NCBI RefSeq assembly: GCF_003075455.1
Contig: NZ_QDAE01000002.1
Span: 62,001-126,000 of the forward strand
Length of the DNA stretch: 64,000 bases
Reading direction: 5' to 3'
From: Arthrobacter sp. Bz4
Lineage (GTDB): Bacteria; Actinomycetota; Actinomycetes; Actinomycetales; Micrococcaceae
Position numbers and translations under genes: made by a program. Every line of letters begins with the position of its first letter. The first letter of the stretch is position 1. The notes below the pieces were generated by a model that made no database searches, had not been told where the DNA came from, and saw only the letters and a list, made by a program, of their open reading frames with translations. This document shows, piece by piece, positions 1 through 8,483 of the stretch.

Positions 1-1024
1 CCGCGAACGCCTGACGTTTCGCGTCATCCCCGATCAGGTCCATCACCTGGCCGCGCATCTGGTCCAGGTTGCCGGCCGTATAGAGCCAACCGGTACGGGA
101 GATATCGACGAGGTCCAGGGGTCCGCCCCGGCCGGTGGCAACGACCGGCACGCCGGAGGCCATGGCCTCCTGGATGGTCTGGCAGAAGGTTTCGAGTTCG
201 CCGGGGTGCACAAAGAGGTCAAGGCTGGCGACGGCTGCTGCCAGTTCCTCCCCACCGAGGAACCCCGTGAAGACCGCGTTCGGGAGGGCCTCCTCCAGGG
301 CGCCCCGCAGGGGGCCATCGCCGATGATCACCAGTCGGGTGTTTTCGATATCAGCCAGGACCCGCAGATCCTCAACCTGCTTCTCGGCGGCGAGCCGGCC
401 AACGTACCCGATCAGGCGTTCCCCTCCGGGGGCGAGCACCGACCGCAGTTTGTGGTCCCGCCGACCGGGGTGGAACCGTCGCGTATCGACCCCCCTCCGC
501 CACAGATGCACCCGCGGAATACCGTGCCCGCGCAGCTGGTCGACAGCTGAGGTGGACGGCGCCAGGGTGCGGGCGGCGCCTGAGTGAATGTTCTCCACCC
601 GCTGCCACGCCCAATTGGCGAGGAATGGGACACCGTAGCGGGCGGCGTAGCCGGGGACATCAGTCTGGTAGACGGCAACCACGGGAATGCCAAGCTGCTC
701 GGCAGCACGCACCGCCCGCCACCCCAGCTCAAAGGGCGAAGCGAGGTGGATGATGTCCGGTGCGAAGTCCGCCAGAATATTGCGTACCCGGGTGACACCG
801 CCCAGCGCCACCCGAACGCTCCCGTACCCGGCCAGGGGCACGGCGGGCAGCCGGTGGATGCGGACCGTCCGTCCACGGTTAGGCTCAGCCCCGCCGGCCC
901 CGGAGGGGGCGATCACCAGCACCTCGTCGCCTCGCGCCGCGAAATGCTCGAGCATTTTCTGGACGGAATGGGTTACCCCGTTCACGGCGGGCAGGAATGT
1001 TTCAGCAACAATCACGATCCTCAC
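1..1024 (-). CDS. GT4-family glycosyltransferase, probably GDP-mannose-dependent mannosyltransferase (3' end outside window)
   Basis: The frame is open from a GTG at 1024 to the left edge, about 341 codons, so the C-terminus is missing. The N-terminus reads RIVIVAETFLPAVNGV, the usual opening of GT4 enzymes of the MgtA/PimB type that add mannose to inositol or diacylglycerol lipids in actinobacteria. Further in are the nucleotide-sugar loop VIIGDGPLRGALE and the GELETFCQTIQEAMASG segment, which carries the E-x7-E catalytic motif of retaining GT-B enzymes. It is expected to act at the cytoplasmic membrane face in glycolipid or lipomannan synthesis. The fold and family are clear. The mannose donor is inferred from resemblance only. 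Confidence 0.85.
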   Translation of the reverse strand, partial: MRIVIVAETFLPAVNGVTHSVQKMLEHFAARGDEVLVIAPSGAGGAEPNRGRTVRIHRLPAVPLAGYGSVRVALGGVTRVRNILADFAPDIIHLASPFELGWRAVRAAEQLGIPVVAVYQTDVPGYAARYGVPFLANWAWQRVENIHSGAARTLAPSTSAVDQLRGHGIPRVHLWRRGVDTRRFHPGRRDHKLRSVLAPGGERLIGYVGRLAAEKQVEDLRVLADIENTRLVIIGDGPLRGALEEALPNAVFTGFLGGEELAAAVASLDLFVHPGELETFCQTIQEAMASGVPVVATGRGGPLDLVDISRTGWLYTAGNLDQMRGQVMDLIGDDAKRQAFA

Positions 1025-1138
1025 ACCCCCACGGTGCCACCGCCGGATTGGTCAGAGGTGACGGGCGGGTGTCCCCGATCCGAAGGGTCGGTGAACAGCA
1101 GGCGACGACGACGACGGGTAGCGGCGGCCCGACCGACC

Positions 1139-1813
1139 CTACGGCCAGAGCAGGGCCCGTGACCAGCCGTCGCCGTCACTGGCATAGCGCAACCGCAGGT
1201 GCCGACGTTCGGGGTCGGCCTGCCAAAACTCGACGGTGTCCGGGACCACCGTGTAAACCGTCCAGGTGGCCGACCCGGGAGCGGCAGCTTCACCGTCGAG
1301 GGCGTCGAACCGATCCAGCTGGGCAGCGACGGCGGCGTCGAGTTCCTCCCGATCGCGCAGGCGGCTGCTCTGCTCACCGGCGAGCACCAGCGCTCGCGCC
1401 ACCGGGTGGCGGCGGCGGAAGTCGGCGTCGTTCTCCTCGACGCCCGCGGGGCGAACCTTGCCCCTGATGCGGATCTGACGGCCCATCGTGGGCCAGAACA
1501 GGGCCAGGGCGGCCGCCGGGGAACCCTGCAGTTGGCGGCCTTTGGGACTGTCGCTGCTGCTGGCGAAGGAAAACCCCTGCTCAGTCACGTCTTTCAGGAT
1601 CACCACTCTGGCGTCGGGGAGGCCGTCCCGATCCACCGTTGCAACGGTGACTGAATGCGGTGCCATCACCGCGGCATCGACAGCAGCCGCCAGCCATTCA
1701 TGGAAGAGGTGCACCGGCGAATCCGGCACGGCTGCAGGATCGAAGTGAGGCAGCTCATCGGGGAAGACCGCGACCCCGTGCACCAGGTCGCGCAGTGATT
1801 GGTGATCATTCAT
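1139..1813 (-). CDS. pdxH: Pyridoxamine 5'-phosphate oxidase family protein (PdxH-like)
   Basis: This 224-residue protein is of normal length for PdxH, the FMN enzyme that oxidises pyridoxine/pyridoxamine 5'-phosphate to PLP. The FMN and substrate motifs are in order: RVVILK at residues 69-74, KGRQL at 91-95, the FW pair at 106-107, and GRQIRIRG at 111-118. The C-terminus (WSRALLWP) departs somewhat from the canonical W-x-R-L-x-P ending, so a specialised pyridoxamine-oxidase-fold flavoprotein cannot be excluded. It starts at an ATG and is divergent from the PAP2 gene 40 bases away. Confidence 0.85.
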   Translation of the reverse strand: MNDHQSLRDLVHGVAVFPDELPHFDPAAVPDSPVHLFHEWLAAAVDAAVMAPHSVTVATVDRDGLPDARVVILKDVTEQGFSFASSSDSPKGRQLQGSPAAALALFWPTMGRQIRIRGKVRPAGVEENDADFRRRHPVARALVLAGEQSSRLRDREELDAAVAAQLDRFDALDGEAAAPGSATWTVYTVVPDTVEFWQADPERRHLRLRYASDGDGWSRALLWP

Positions 1814-1853
1814 CCCCTCAGCCTAGGCCCCGCCGTCGCGTTAGAGTCGACCA

Positions 1854-2633
1854 ATGACATCCGACAAGGACCATTTCGTTGGCGGCAGGGATTACACCCG
1901 CTGGACCACCCCGGTGGGACGGGTCACAGTGCGCTGGGTGCGTGCCCTGGCCCGCTGGGTCGGACCGCGCTGGGCCATGCTGCTGATCCTGGCGGTCGGC
2001 GTCGGCATCGCGGTGTCCCTGGCCCTCGCGTCGGCCGAAGTGTATGAGGCGGTCGCGGAAACGGATGGGATTGCCGTCCTGGACCAGCCGGCCCTTGATG
2101 CGTCAGTGCAGCTACGTAATCCGGTCCTCGTGGCGCTGGCGAGCGGTTTCACGTTCCTTGGCGGTCCGATCATGATGCCGCTGCTTACCGCCGCCGCGAT
2201 CGCCGGCCTGTGTTTTCGACGCCGGTCCCTGACACCGCTGGTCCTCGTGGCGGTCGCAGCCTCCGGGTCGCTGCTGATGACCGTGCTGGGGAAAAATGCG
2301 ATCGGACGGCTGCGCCCACCGCTTGAGTTTGCGGTCCCACCGTACGAATCGTCGCCGTCGTTCCCGAGCGGACACACGCTGAACGCCATGGTGATCAGCG
2401 GCATCATCGCGTACCTGCTCGTGCTGGGGGCGCACCGCAATCGCTCACGCGCCCTGATCATCGCTGGCGCTCTGATATTCACCCTTTTGATGGCCGCCAC
2501 CCGGGTCTATCTGGGCCACCATTGGGTCACGGATGTGGTGGTTGCTGCCACGCTCGGCCTCGGGTGGCTGGCAGTGGTGATCACCACGCATCGGCTCTGG
2601 CTCACAATCTCCGACCCGCGTGAGCCCACCTAG
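1854..2633 (+). CDS. PAP2-family membrane phosphatase
   Basis: This 259-residue integral membrane protein carries the full three-part PAP2 signature: K147 to RP154-155 (KNAIGRLRP), PSGH at 171-174, and R217-x5-H223-x3-D227 (TRVYLGHHWVTD). Hydrophobic segments lie near 40-60, 90-120, 125-146, 175-193, 198-216 and 226-245. Enzymes of this class remove phosphate from lipid phosphates such as undecaprenyl pyrophosphate or phosphatidic acid on the outer membrane face. The substrate cannot be read from the sequence. The head of the gene overlaps nothing, and it converges with the gene ending at 2642. Confidence 0.9.
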   Translation: MTSDKDHFVGGRDYTRWTTPVGRVTVRWVRALARWVGPRWAMLLILAVGVGIAVSLALASAEVYEAVAETDGIAVLDQPALDASVQLRNPVLVALASGFTFLGGPIMMPLLTAAAIAGLCFRRRSLTPLVLVAVAASGSLLMTVLGKNAIGRLRPPLEFAVPPYESSPSFPSGHTLNAMVISGIIAYLLVLGAHRNRSRALIIAGALIFTLLMAATRVYLGHHWVTDVVVAATLGLGWLAVVITTHRLWLTISDPREPT

Positions 2634-2641
2634 CCGGACCG

Positions 2642-3769
2642 CTACGGGGTGGTTGGTCCGAGTGGCCAGCGCAGGAGTGCTGCAATCCGGTGCGGGTCGA
2701 GCGCCCCGGGCGGGAACAGCACGACGTCGGCGTCGGTGAGCGCGGCGGCGCGAAGGAGAGCCGAGGGCGCTGAAAGGGTACCGATCAGACGGGCGCCGGA
2801 AATCTCGTTCGTCGAAGCCGCGATCCAGGGTTCGGCGGCGAGCGCCAGCAACCGCTGCTCGTCCCAGGCGGAACGCTCAATCAGGAGAGTCCCCACCTGA
2901 CCCTGCTGAAGCGCATGAACCACAGCACCCAGTCCTGCCACAGACTCGGGATGCTCCCTTCCCTGCTGGTTCTCGAAACGCTCCAGCAGTTGCTGCTGCT
3001 CTCCAGCGACACAGGCAGCCACCCGCGACGACACCTCCCGGGCAAACGCATCCCGGTCAGCCCCATCCGTCCGGGTGTGGCTCTCTACCACGCTCAGGAT
3101 GGCCCGGCTCGCCTCCGACAGCTGTTCTGCCACGAGGTTCCGCGCCCGGATATCGCCGGCGAGGATCAGCAGTTTCGCGCGGCTATTCCGCACCACCCGA
3201 TCAATTTCATCGGCAATTTCCCCCGCGTTGGCGCGCCAGATGTTTTCGGTCCGGTGCAGATACCCACCCTGTGACGTGCCACCGCCCGGGATCTTCTTGA
3301 GGTTTTCGGTGGACCCTTCCACCTCGGTGCTTTCGTCGTCGGACCTGTTGACCCGATGCAGGTGGATGGTTCCGCCGTCGCGGCCCGCCTCCGCCACCAC
3401 ATAGGCAAACTCCTGGGGGCGGTGCCGGACCAGGGGCACCAGGTTGGGGACGGGGCCGACGTCGTGCACCTCCTGCATCACCAGCCGGCCTGGGAGGAAC
3501 TCGTCAAATGCCACCTCGCCGTCGTTGACCAAGAGGAATCGCGCCACGGGGTCTGGCAGACCCTTTGCCGAGCTGCCGAGCGCGGCGCCGACCGCCTGGA
3601 TATCCTGCCGGCCTGCACCGGCCTTGTGGAGGGCCGCGGCGATCGCGTCGGGGCGTGCGTCATCGGCGTGGAGGGAGTCCCCGGACCCGGTACTGGCGTC
3701 CATATAGATGGTGCACCATGGGCCGGGTCGTTTGTACAGGGCGCTATGGGAATGCAGTGCTGCAGTCAT
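2642..3769 (-). CDS. baeRF2-domain protein (Rv2629-like, Vms1/peptidyl-tRNA-hydrolase-related)
   Basis: This 375-residue protein looks like Rv2629 of Mycobacterium tuberculosis, a member of the bacterial archaeo-eukaryotic release factor family 2. It has the eRF1-domain-2-like core with IRARNLVAEQLSE and a C-terminal half of the eL30-like type (VGTLLIERSAWDEQRL, then DADVVLFPPGAL). Family members are thought to act on stalled or hibernating ribosomes, and Rv2629 belongs to the dormancy regulon. The frame is open upstream to 4192 but would overlap the divergent gene at 3952. I chose the ATG at 3769 because GGGGTGAG lies just upstream. Confidence 0.75.
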   Translation of the reverse strand: MTAALHSHSALYKRPGPWCTIYMDASTGSGDSLHADDARPDAIAAALHKAGAGRQDIQAVGAALGSSAKGLPDPVARFLLVNDGEVAFDEFLPGRLVMQEVHDVGPVPNLVPLVRHRPQEFAYVVAEAGRDGGTIHLHRVNRSDDESTEVEGSTENLKKIPGGGTSQGGYLHRTENIWRANAGEIADEIDRVVRNSRAKLLILAGDIRARNLVAEQLSEASRAILSVVESHTRTDGADRDAFAREVSSRVAACVAGEQQQLLERFENQQGREHPESVAGLGAVVHALQQGQVGTLLIERSAWDEQRLLALAAEPWIAASTNEISGARLIGTLSAPSALLRAAALTDADVVLFPPGALDPHRIAALLRWPLGPTTP

Positions 3770-3951
3770 CTCACCCCACCCGATTTCCACTCGCGACGGC
3801 CGCGCTGCGGCTCCCATGACGGTCTTCCTGTGGTGTCCCGCAGCTTCATGGCGGGCCTCCTGGTTCCTCCGGTGATCGACTTTGACCTCGCCGGAAATGT
3901 AGGGTTGCATTCGGTTTACCACTCTTCGCCTCTGATGAACAGACCCAGACG

Positions 3952-4626
3952 ATGCGCAGCAAGTCCGCAACACCCCGAAAGTTCGACGACAGGCAGGACG
4001 CCGGCCGCCAACTCGCCCACGCTCTCCTGCCGTTCGCCGGTTCCCCCGGGCTGCTGGTCCTTGGGCTTCCCCGCGGAGGCGTGCCGGTCGCCGCCGAGAT
4101 TTCGGCGGCGCTGAGCTGCCCGCTCGACGTCGTTCTGGTCCGCAAGATCGGAGTGCCGGGGTTCGACGAGCTGGCCATGGGTGCTGTCGCAACCGCCGGC
4201 GGTAGCCTCAGCACCGTCCGCAACGAACGAGTCATTGCGGGCCTGACCGGTGACGGCAACGCAGCCTTCGAGGCGGCGATCGCCCCCGAACTGGTTGAAC
4301 TGGCACGCCGGGAGGAACTGTATCGGGCCGGGTTGCCGCCGCTGGAGATCGCTGGGCGGACCATCGTCATCGTCGACGACGGCGTGGCCACCGGCGCCAC
4401 CCTCCGCGCTGCCCTCCACGCCGTCCGACAGCTCCGCCCAGCCCAACTGTGGGTGGCAGCCCCGGTCTTCCTCGGACACTCCCTTGCCGGAATCCGTCCG
4501 CTGGCCGATCAGACGTTCTGGCTGTGGGACGCGGCGTCGCTCGGATCCGTCGGGCAGGCGTACCACCAGTTCGGGCAGGTGCCCGACGACGAGGTGCAAC
4601 GACTCCTGCTGCGGCCCCCGGAATAA
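3952..4626 (+). CDS. Phosphoribosyltransferase-domain protein
   Basis: This 224-residue type I phosphoribosyltransferase fold has the PRPP loop VIVDDGVATGAT at residues 139-150 and the early LGLPRGGVPVAAEI element at 37-50. Relatives (for example Rv0571c and the Rv2030c N-terminus) are linked to stress and dormancy in mycobacteria and lack a defined nucleobase substrate. It is divergent from the Rv2629-like gene, separated by 182 bases, and the pairing of two dormancy-type families is notable. Function beyond PRPP binding is not assigned. Confidence 0.85.
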   Translation: MRSKSATPRKFDDRQDAGRQLAHALLPFAGSPGLLVLGLPRGGVPVAAEISAALSCPLDVVLVRKIGVPGFDELAMGAVATAGGSLSTVRNERVIAGLTGDGNAAFEAAIAPELVELARREELYRAGLPPLEIAGRTIVIVDDGVATGATLRAALHAVRQLRPAQLWVAAPVFLGHSLAGIRPLADQTFWLWDAASLGSVGQAYHQFGQVPDDEVQRLLLRPPE

Positions 4627-4709
4627 AAACTACCCATCGAGGGGTTGACATAACTAGATTGCTGGCAGTGGCCAGCCCCCTCCCGCACGTCACAACCTAA
4701 AGGACCAGC

Positions 4710-4958
4710 ATGCCCACGGCCAGCATCAACGCCGAACCCTGCCGCACCGACCCCACCCCCGGCGGTGGCAGCCGCATCCGCAGCCTGCGTTCCCTGAAGC
4801 GGGGTGACCGCATCGAGGCCCGGCTCCAGCGCGAGGTGCTCTACCGCGGGCAGGTCGAGGAAACCGCCCCCGGACTGGGGACCGTCTGGATGCGCGACGA
4901 CGCAGTGGATACCCGGTTGGCGCTCAGCCAGGACGACTTCACCTTCTGGACCACCTAA
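4710..4958 (+). CDS. Small conserved hypothetical protein, possible SH3-like fold
   Basis: This is an 82-residue protein starting at an ATG preceded by AAAGGA. The central part (LKRGDRIEARLQREVLYRGQVEETAPGLG read in pieces) alternates hydrophobic and charged residues in a way that suggests a small beta barrel. There are no cysteines beyond one near the N-terminus, no signal peptide and no membrane segment. A TTGACA at 4645 lies upstream but lacks a convincing -10 partner. I do not recognise a named family. The antisense frame here is a shadow. Confidence 0.6.
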   Translation: MPTASINAEPCRTDPTPGGGSRIRSLRSLKRGDRIEARLQREVLYRGQVEETAPGLGTVWMRDDAVDTRLALSQDDFTFWTT

Positions 4959-5010
4959 CCCGCCACCTTCCTCGGCGCCCCGTTGCCCGGAGCCCGTTAC
5001 CCAGCCCGTT

Positions 5011-5081
5011 GCAGAAACGGCCGAAAGGCCAAGACCTGCCGCTTGCACACTGCGGTTTCTGGTCCTCCGGGCCGTTTCTGC
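5011..5081. other. Long stem-loop element between small gene and alkB
   Basis: A perfect 12-bp inverted repeat, GCAGAAACGGCC at 5011-5022 and GGCCGTTTCTGC at 5070-5081, encloses 47 bases. The enclosed bases can fold further (CCGC/GCGG around a 9-base loop). It lies in the 146-base gap before alkB. It could be a terminator for the upstream gene, although there is no T run, or a small structured or repeated extragenic element. Confidence 0.5.
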
Positions 5082-5104
5082 TAATGATCGGCCACAATTG
5101 AGGC

Positions 5105-5761
5105 ATGGATTCCTTACTGCCGCGGGAACGAATCGAACCCGCTCCGGGCGCCGTCCACCTACCCGGCTGGCTCAGCCTCGAGCAGCAACGCGAACTGGTT
5201 GTCGCGTGCCGCGGGTGGGCGGCAGGGCCCGTCCCGATGCGGGCCGCCCGCATGCCCAACGGATCGATGATGTCGGTCAAGACCGTGTGCCTGGGCTGGC
5301 ACTGGCAGCCCTACCGGTACACCAAGACCGCCGACGACGCCGGTGGCGGCCAGGTGGCCGAGTTCCCGGAGTGGTTGGCCCAGCTGGGCCGCGATGCAGT
5401 GACCGCTGCCTACGGCGGTCCGAACAGTTACGCACCCGACGCCGCCCTGGTGAATTTCTACGATGATGGGGCGGCGATGGGAATGCACCAGGACAAGGAT
5501 GAGCGGTCCCCCGCCCCAGTGGTTTCCCTGAGCATCGGCGACTCCTGCGTCTTCCGCTTCGGCAACACCGAGACCCGAAACAAGCCCTGGACCGACCTTG
5601 CCCTCGAATCAGGTGACCTGTTCGTCTTCGGAGGCCCTTCCCGTTTTGCCTACCACGGTGTACTGAAAACCCAGCCGGGAACCAGCGATCCGGCACTTGG
5701 CCTCAAAGGCAGGCTGAACATTACGCTCCGCGAAACCGGGCTCACCGCACCCCGCGCCTAG
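5105..5761 (+). CDS. alkB: AlkB-type alpha-ketoglutarate-dependent dioxygenase
   Basis: This 218-residue enzyme oxidatively demethylates 1-methyladenine and 3-methylcytosine in DNA or RNA using Fe(II) and 2-oxoglutarate. The iron ligands are visible: H128 and D130 (MHQDKD) and H184 (AYHGV). The 2-oxoglutarate-binding R-x-N-x-T-x-R motif is at 203-209 (RLNITLR). The length equals that of E. coli AlkB. The start ATG at 5105 follows soon after the stem-loop at 5011-5081. No ada or alkA neighbour is present. Confidence 0.93.
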   Translation: MDSLLPRERIEPAPGAVHLPGWLSLEQQRELVVACRGWAAGPVPMRAARMPNGSMMSVKTVCLGWHWQPYRYTKTADDAGGGQVAEFPEWLAQLGRDAVTAAYGGPNSYAPDAALVNFYDDGAAMGMHQDKDERSPAPVVSLSIGDSCVFRFGNTETRNKPWTDLALESGDLFVFGGPSRFAYHGVLKTQPGTSDPALGLKGRLNITLRETGLTAPRA

Positions 5762-5775
5762 TCCGGATCCAGACC

Positions 5776-6303
5776 CTAGTTCTCGTCCTGGGTCAGCAAA
5801 CCCCGCACATAGGCCGCCTGTCCGACGTGCTGCATGCAGTCTTCGATCACGCTGACCAGTCGGACCTGAAGCGTCACGGGAGGGTTCCAGGAAGTGTCGA
5901 CGATCCGGCTCAGGTCCGCCTCGTCGAGCCCGGTAACAAACTCCAGCGTGCGTGCGTGCACGGCGTCGAAATAGTCGACCAATAGGTCAGCACTGGCGGG
6001 GCGAACTTTACTGACCTGTGCCGAGGAATGTCCGTACCCCGTGTCCGATTCATCGAGGTCCAGGGCGAAACGTCCAGCCCAACCGCCGACGACCCATAAT
6101 TCCGGGAGCGCTGCGGCGTCGGCAATGTGGTTGTCCTGGACCCGCGCCAGATGCCAGACCAACCAGGCGATTGAATTTCCTGCCGCGCTGCCGGGGCCGG
6201 CGGGTCTGAACGCCAGTTGACTCGGGTCCAGACCGGTGACGGCCCTGCGCACAGCGTCCGGAATTCTTCCGTAGGCCTCTTCAAGGGTTGCCGTTGCACT
6301 CAT
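5776..6303 (-). CDS. DinB/DUF664-type four-helix protein
   Basis: This 175-residue protein shows the DinB-superfamily layout: a conserved SIAWLVWHLARVQDNHIA segment carrying the first metal-type histidine, and a C-terminal EDCMQHVGQAAYVRGLL with the second. Such proteins in actinobacteria are mycothiol-dependent or metal-binding enzymes of mostly unknown substrate. It ends 15 bases from the end of alkB on the other strand. There is no sign of damage. Confidence 0.75.
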   Translation of the reverse strand: MSATATLEEAYGRIPDAVRRAVTGLDPSQLAFRPAGPGSAAGNSIAWLVWHLARVQDNHIADAAALPELWVVGGWAGRFALDLDESDTGYGHSSAQVSKVRPASADLLVDYFDAVHARTLEFVTGLDEADLSRIVDTSWNPPVTLQVRLVSVIEDCMQHVGQAAYVRGLLTQDEN

Positions 6304-6340
6304 CGTGTTGCCTCCGTCTATTCGTCGCGTCGTCCCTGAG

Positions 6341-7074
6341 TTATAAACCCGCTTCGCGGTAGAAGCCAGCGATATGGTCGGCGATCAGGACTGAGGCATC
6401 CGGCCCCGGCGAGCGGGCGGCGTCGTCGTTGTCGTCGTCGTCGGCGGCGTTGTTGCTGTTGTTCCCGTCGGCGATCGCCTGAAAGATGGCCCGATGCTCG
6501 GCTCGCAAGCGTTCAACAGTGCGGGTCCAGTCCGGCAGGCGGCTGGTTAACTCCAGCGTGTAGGACTCGATCGACCCGCGAAGCGAGGACATCATCGCGC
6601 CGATCAGCACATTCCCGGCCGCTTCGGCGAGCGCCACATGAAACAGGGCATCGAGGCGGAGGAATTCGGCGGCCGCCAACCCGGGATTGTCCATCTCATC
6701 CAGGAGGTCCTCGGCGACAGCATGGAGGGCGCGGTGGCTTGTGCCTGCCCGACGGCCCAGGTTTCGAGCAGCAAACGCGTTTGGACTATGTCTTCCACTG
6801 GAAGATGCGAACTGGCCACGTGGAAGCGAAGAGCTGCGCCGAGCGCCACGGCAGGGTTTGCGGTGATCACTGTGCCAGCACCAGGGCCTGACCCTACCCC
6901 TGCCCGCACCACCCCCATCGCCTCAAGGACACGGATGCCTTCCCTGGCCGATGCGCGGGACACGTTCAATTGCTCAGCAACCGCGCGCTCGCCTGGCAGC
7001 CGCTGGCCAACGGCCAGCCGACCCGCAGCCAACTCGGCTTCAATCCACGACAGCACGAGCTCATGGTTACGCAT
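6341..7074 (-). pseudogene. GntR/FadR-type regulator of the lactate gene, frameshifted
   Basis: From an ATG at 7074 the frame encodes a winged helix (LPGERAVAEQLNVSRASAREGIRVLEAMGVV) and the beginning of an FCD ligand domain (LLLETWAVGQAQA). The matching FCD continuation (HRALHAVAEDLLDEMDNPG through LIADHIAGFYREAGL) is in another frame down to 6341. A one-base indel at about 6735-6755 restores one protein of some 244 residues. It is divergent from lldD, so it resembles the LldR group that senses L-lactate. The C-terminal part has an odd low-complexity NNSNNAADDDDNDDAA stretch. It is either a true pseudogene or a sequence error. Confidence 0.8.
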
Positions 7075-7089
7075 GCACCAATAGTAGTC

Positions 7090-7104
7090 AGCGGTCGGAC
7101 CACA
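7090..7104. promoter_or_regulatory. FadR-type operator, distal copy
   Basis: AGCGGTCGGACCACA matches the proximal site in its right arm exactly and in five of seven left-arm bases. It is located 16 bases upstream of the regulator start, where it could also repress that gene. The centre is at 7097. Confidence 0.55.
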
Positions 7105-7194
7105 GGGACAAAGCACGAAGGCGCAACGCAACCGCTGGCAGCTATCAATGCTTGCGTGGCTGGGCCGGGTGACGGTAGAGTCCACCAAAAGCCC

Positions 7195-7209
7195 TGTGGT
7201 CCGACCACA
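7195..7209. promoter_or_regulatory. FadR-type operator, proximal copy
   Basis: TGTGGTCCGACCACA is a perfect palindrome with 7-bp arms around one central base, matching the TGGT-n3-ACCA pattern bound by FadR-subfamily GntR proteins. It lies 21 bases before the lldD start. The centre at 7202 is 105 bp from the centre of the other copy, about ten helical turns. Confidence 0.7.
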
Positions 7210-7230
7210 CCGGATTGAAGCGAGGTCAGC

Positions 7231-8460
7231 ATGCCATCCCAGATTCCCCCAGCACTCAAACGACGCATCCCGAAAGTCAAGGACCTCGCCCCCCTGATGC
7301 AGTTCAAGAAACCTGAACTGGGCGCTGCTGCCCGGTTGAGGCGCGCCAGCACTATCTGGGATCTCCGTGATCAGGCCAAGCGGCGCACTCCTACCGCCCC
7401 CTTTGACTACACGGATGGCGCGGCGGAAGCGGAAATTACCTTACGGCGGGCCAGGGGCGCATTCCTCGACCTGGAATTTCGGCCCGGCATCCTCCGCAAT
7501 GTGGAGACGGTTGACACCTCGGTGTCCGTGTTGGGTCAGCCATCCGCCCAGCCCTTCGGCATTGCCCCCACCGGTTTCACCCGGATGATGCAGTCTGAAG
7601 GCGAATATGCCGGTTCGCAGGCGGCCGAGGCCGCTGGCATCCCTTACACGCTGTCCACCATGGGCACCGCCTCCATCGAGGATGTGGCTACGGCAGCCCC
7701 GAATGGGCGGAACTGGTTCCAGCTCTACCTGTGGACCGACCGGGACCGGTCAATGGAATTGATCAGCCGCGCCGCCAAGGCGGGCAATGACACCCTTATG
7801 GTCACCGTCGATACTGCGGTGGCCGGGTCGCGGCTTCGTGATGTGCGCAATGGCCTCACCATCCCGCCAGCACTCACCGCGAAGACGGTACTGGACGCGT
7901 CCTACCGGCCGGCCTGGTGGTTCAATTTCCTCACCCATGAGCCGTTGGCTTTCGCCTCGTTGTCCCGCTATTCGGGAACCGTGGCCGACCTCATCAATTC
8001 CATGTTCGATCCCACCCTCACCTACGAGGACCTTGACTGGCTCCGTGAGGTCTGGAAGGGCAACCTGGTGGTGAAGGGCATTCAGACAGTCGACGACGCC
8101 AAGAAGGCCGTTGACCACGGAGTGGACGGAATTGTGCTGTCCAATCACGGCGGTCGCCAACTGGACCGGGCACCAATCCCTTTGCATCTGCTCCCGGACG
8201 TCGCGGCCGCACTGAAGGGCAAGACGAACATCATGCTCGATACCGGCATCATGAGCGGCGGCGACATTGTGGCGGCACTGGCTCTCGGCGCCGACTTCAC
8301 CCTGATTGGGCGGGCCTACCTGTACGGGCTGATGGCAGGCGGACGAGCCGGTGTGGACCGGACCATTGAGATCCTCAGCAAGGAGACCGCGCGGACCATG
8401 CAACTGCTCGGCGTAAACCGCGTGGAAGACCTCAACCCCGACCACGTGCGACTGCTCTAG
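7231..8460 (+). CDS. lldD: FMN-dependent L-lactate dehydrogenase (alpha-hydroxy-acid oxidase family)
   Basis: This 409-residue flavoprotein belongs to the family that oxidises L-lactate to pyruvate and passes electrons to the respiratory chain. The conserved core ends with [10 protein letters not shown], where H306 and R309 are the catalytic base and substrate arginine. It is followed by the FMN-phosphate region ([31 protein letters not shown]). The start at 7231 has GAGGTCAGC upstream. It is divergent from a GntR regulator and preceded by its operators. A related hydroxy acid such as glycolate or mandelate cannot be ruled out. Confidence 0.9.
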   Translation: MPSQIPPALKRRIPKVKDLAPLMQFKKPELGAAARLRRASTIWDLRDQAKRRTPTAPFDYTDGAAEAEITLRRARGAFLDLEFRPGILRNVETVDTSVSVLGQPSAQPFGIAPTGFTRMMQSEGEYAGSQAAEAAGIPYTLSTMGTASIEDVATAAPNGRNWFQLYLWTDRDRSMELISRAAKAGNDTLMVTVDTAVAGSRLRDVRNGLTIPPALTAKTVLDASYRPAWWFNFLTHEPLAFASLSRYSGTVADLINSMFDPTLTYEDLDWLREVWKGNLVVKGIQTVDDAKKAVDHGVDGIVLSNHGGRQLDRAPIPLHLLPDVAAALKGKTNIMLDTGIMSGGDIVAALALGADFTLIGRAYLYGLMAGGRAGVDRTIEILSKETARTMQLLGVNRVEDLNPDHVRLL

Positions 8461-8483
8461 CGGCTCACGCTGCTCACGGGCGG

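Noticed and set aside
3770-4192. N-terminal extension of the baeRF2 protein to 516 residues
   Set aside because: It would overlap the divergent phosphoribosyltransferase gene and is Arg/Pro-rich. The ATG at 3769 has a ribosome site and fits family length.
4645-4673. Sigma-70 promoter from TTGACA at 4645
   Set aside because: No acceptable -10 hexamer at 16-19 bases distance.
4509-5048. Minus-strand 179-codon frame over the phosphoribosyltransferase end and the small gene
   Set aside because: It is the antisense shadow of two genes with better starts and family support, and it crosses the intergenic stem-loop.
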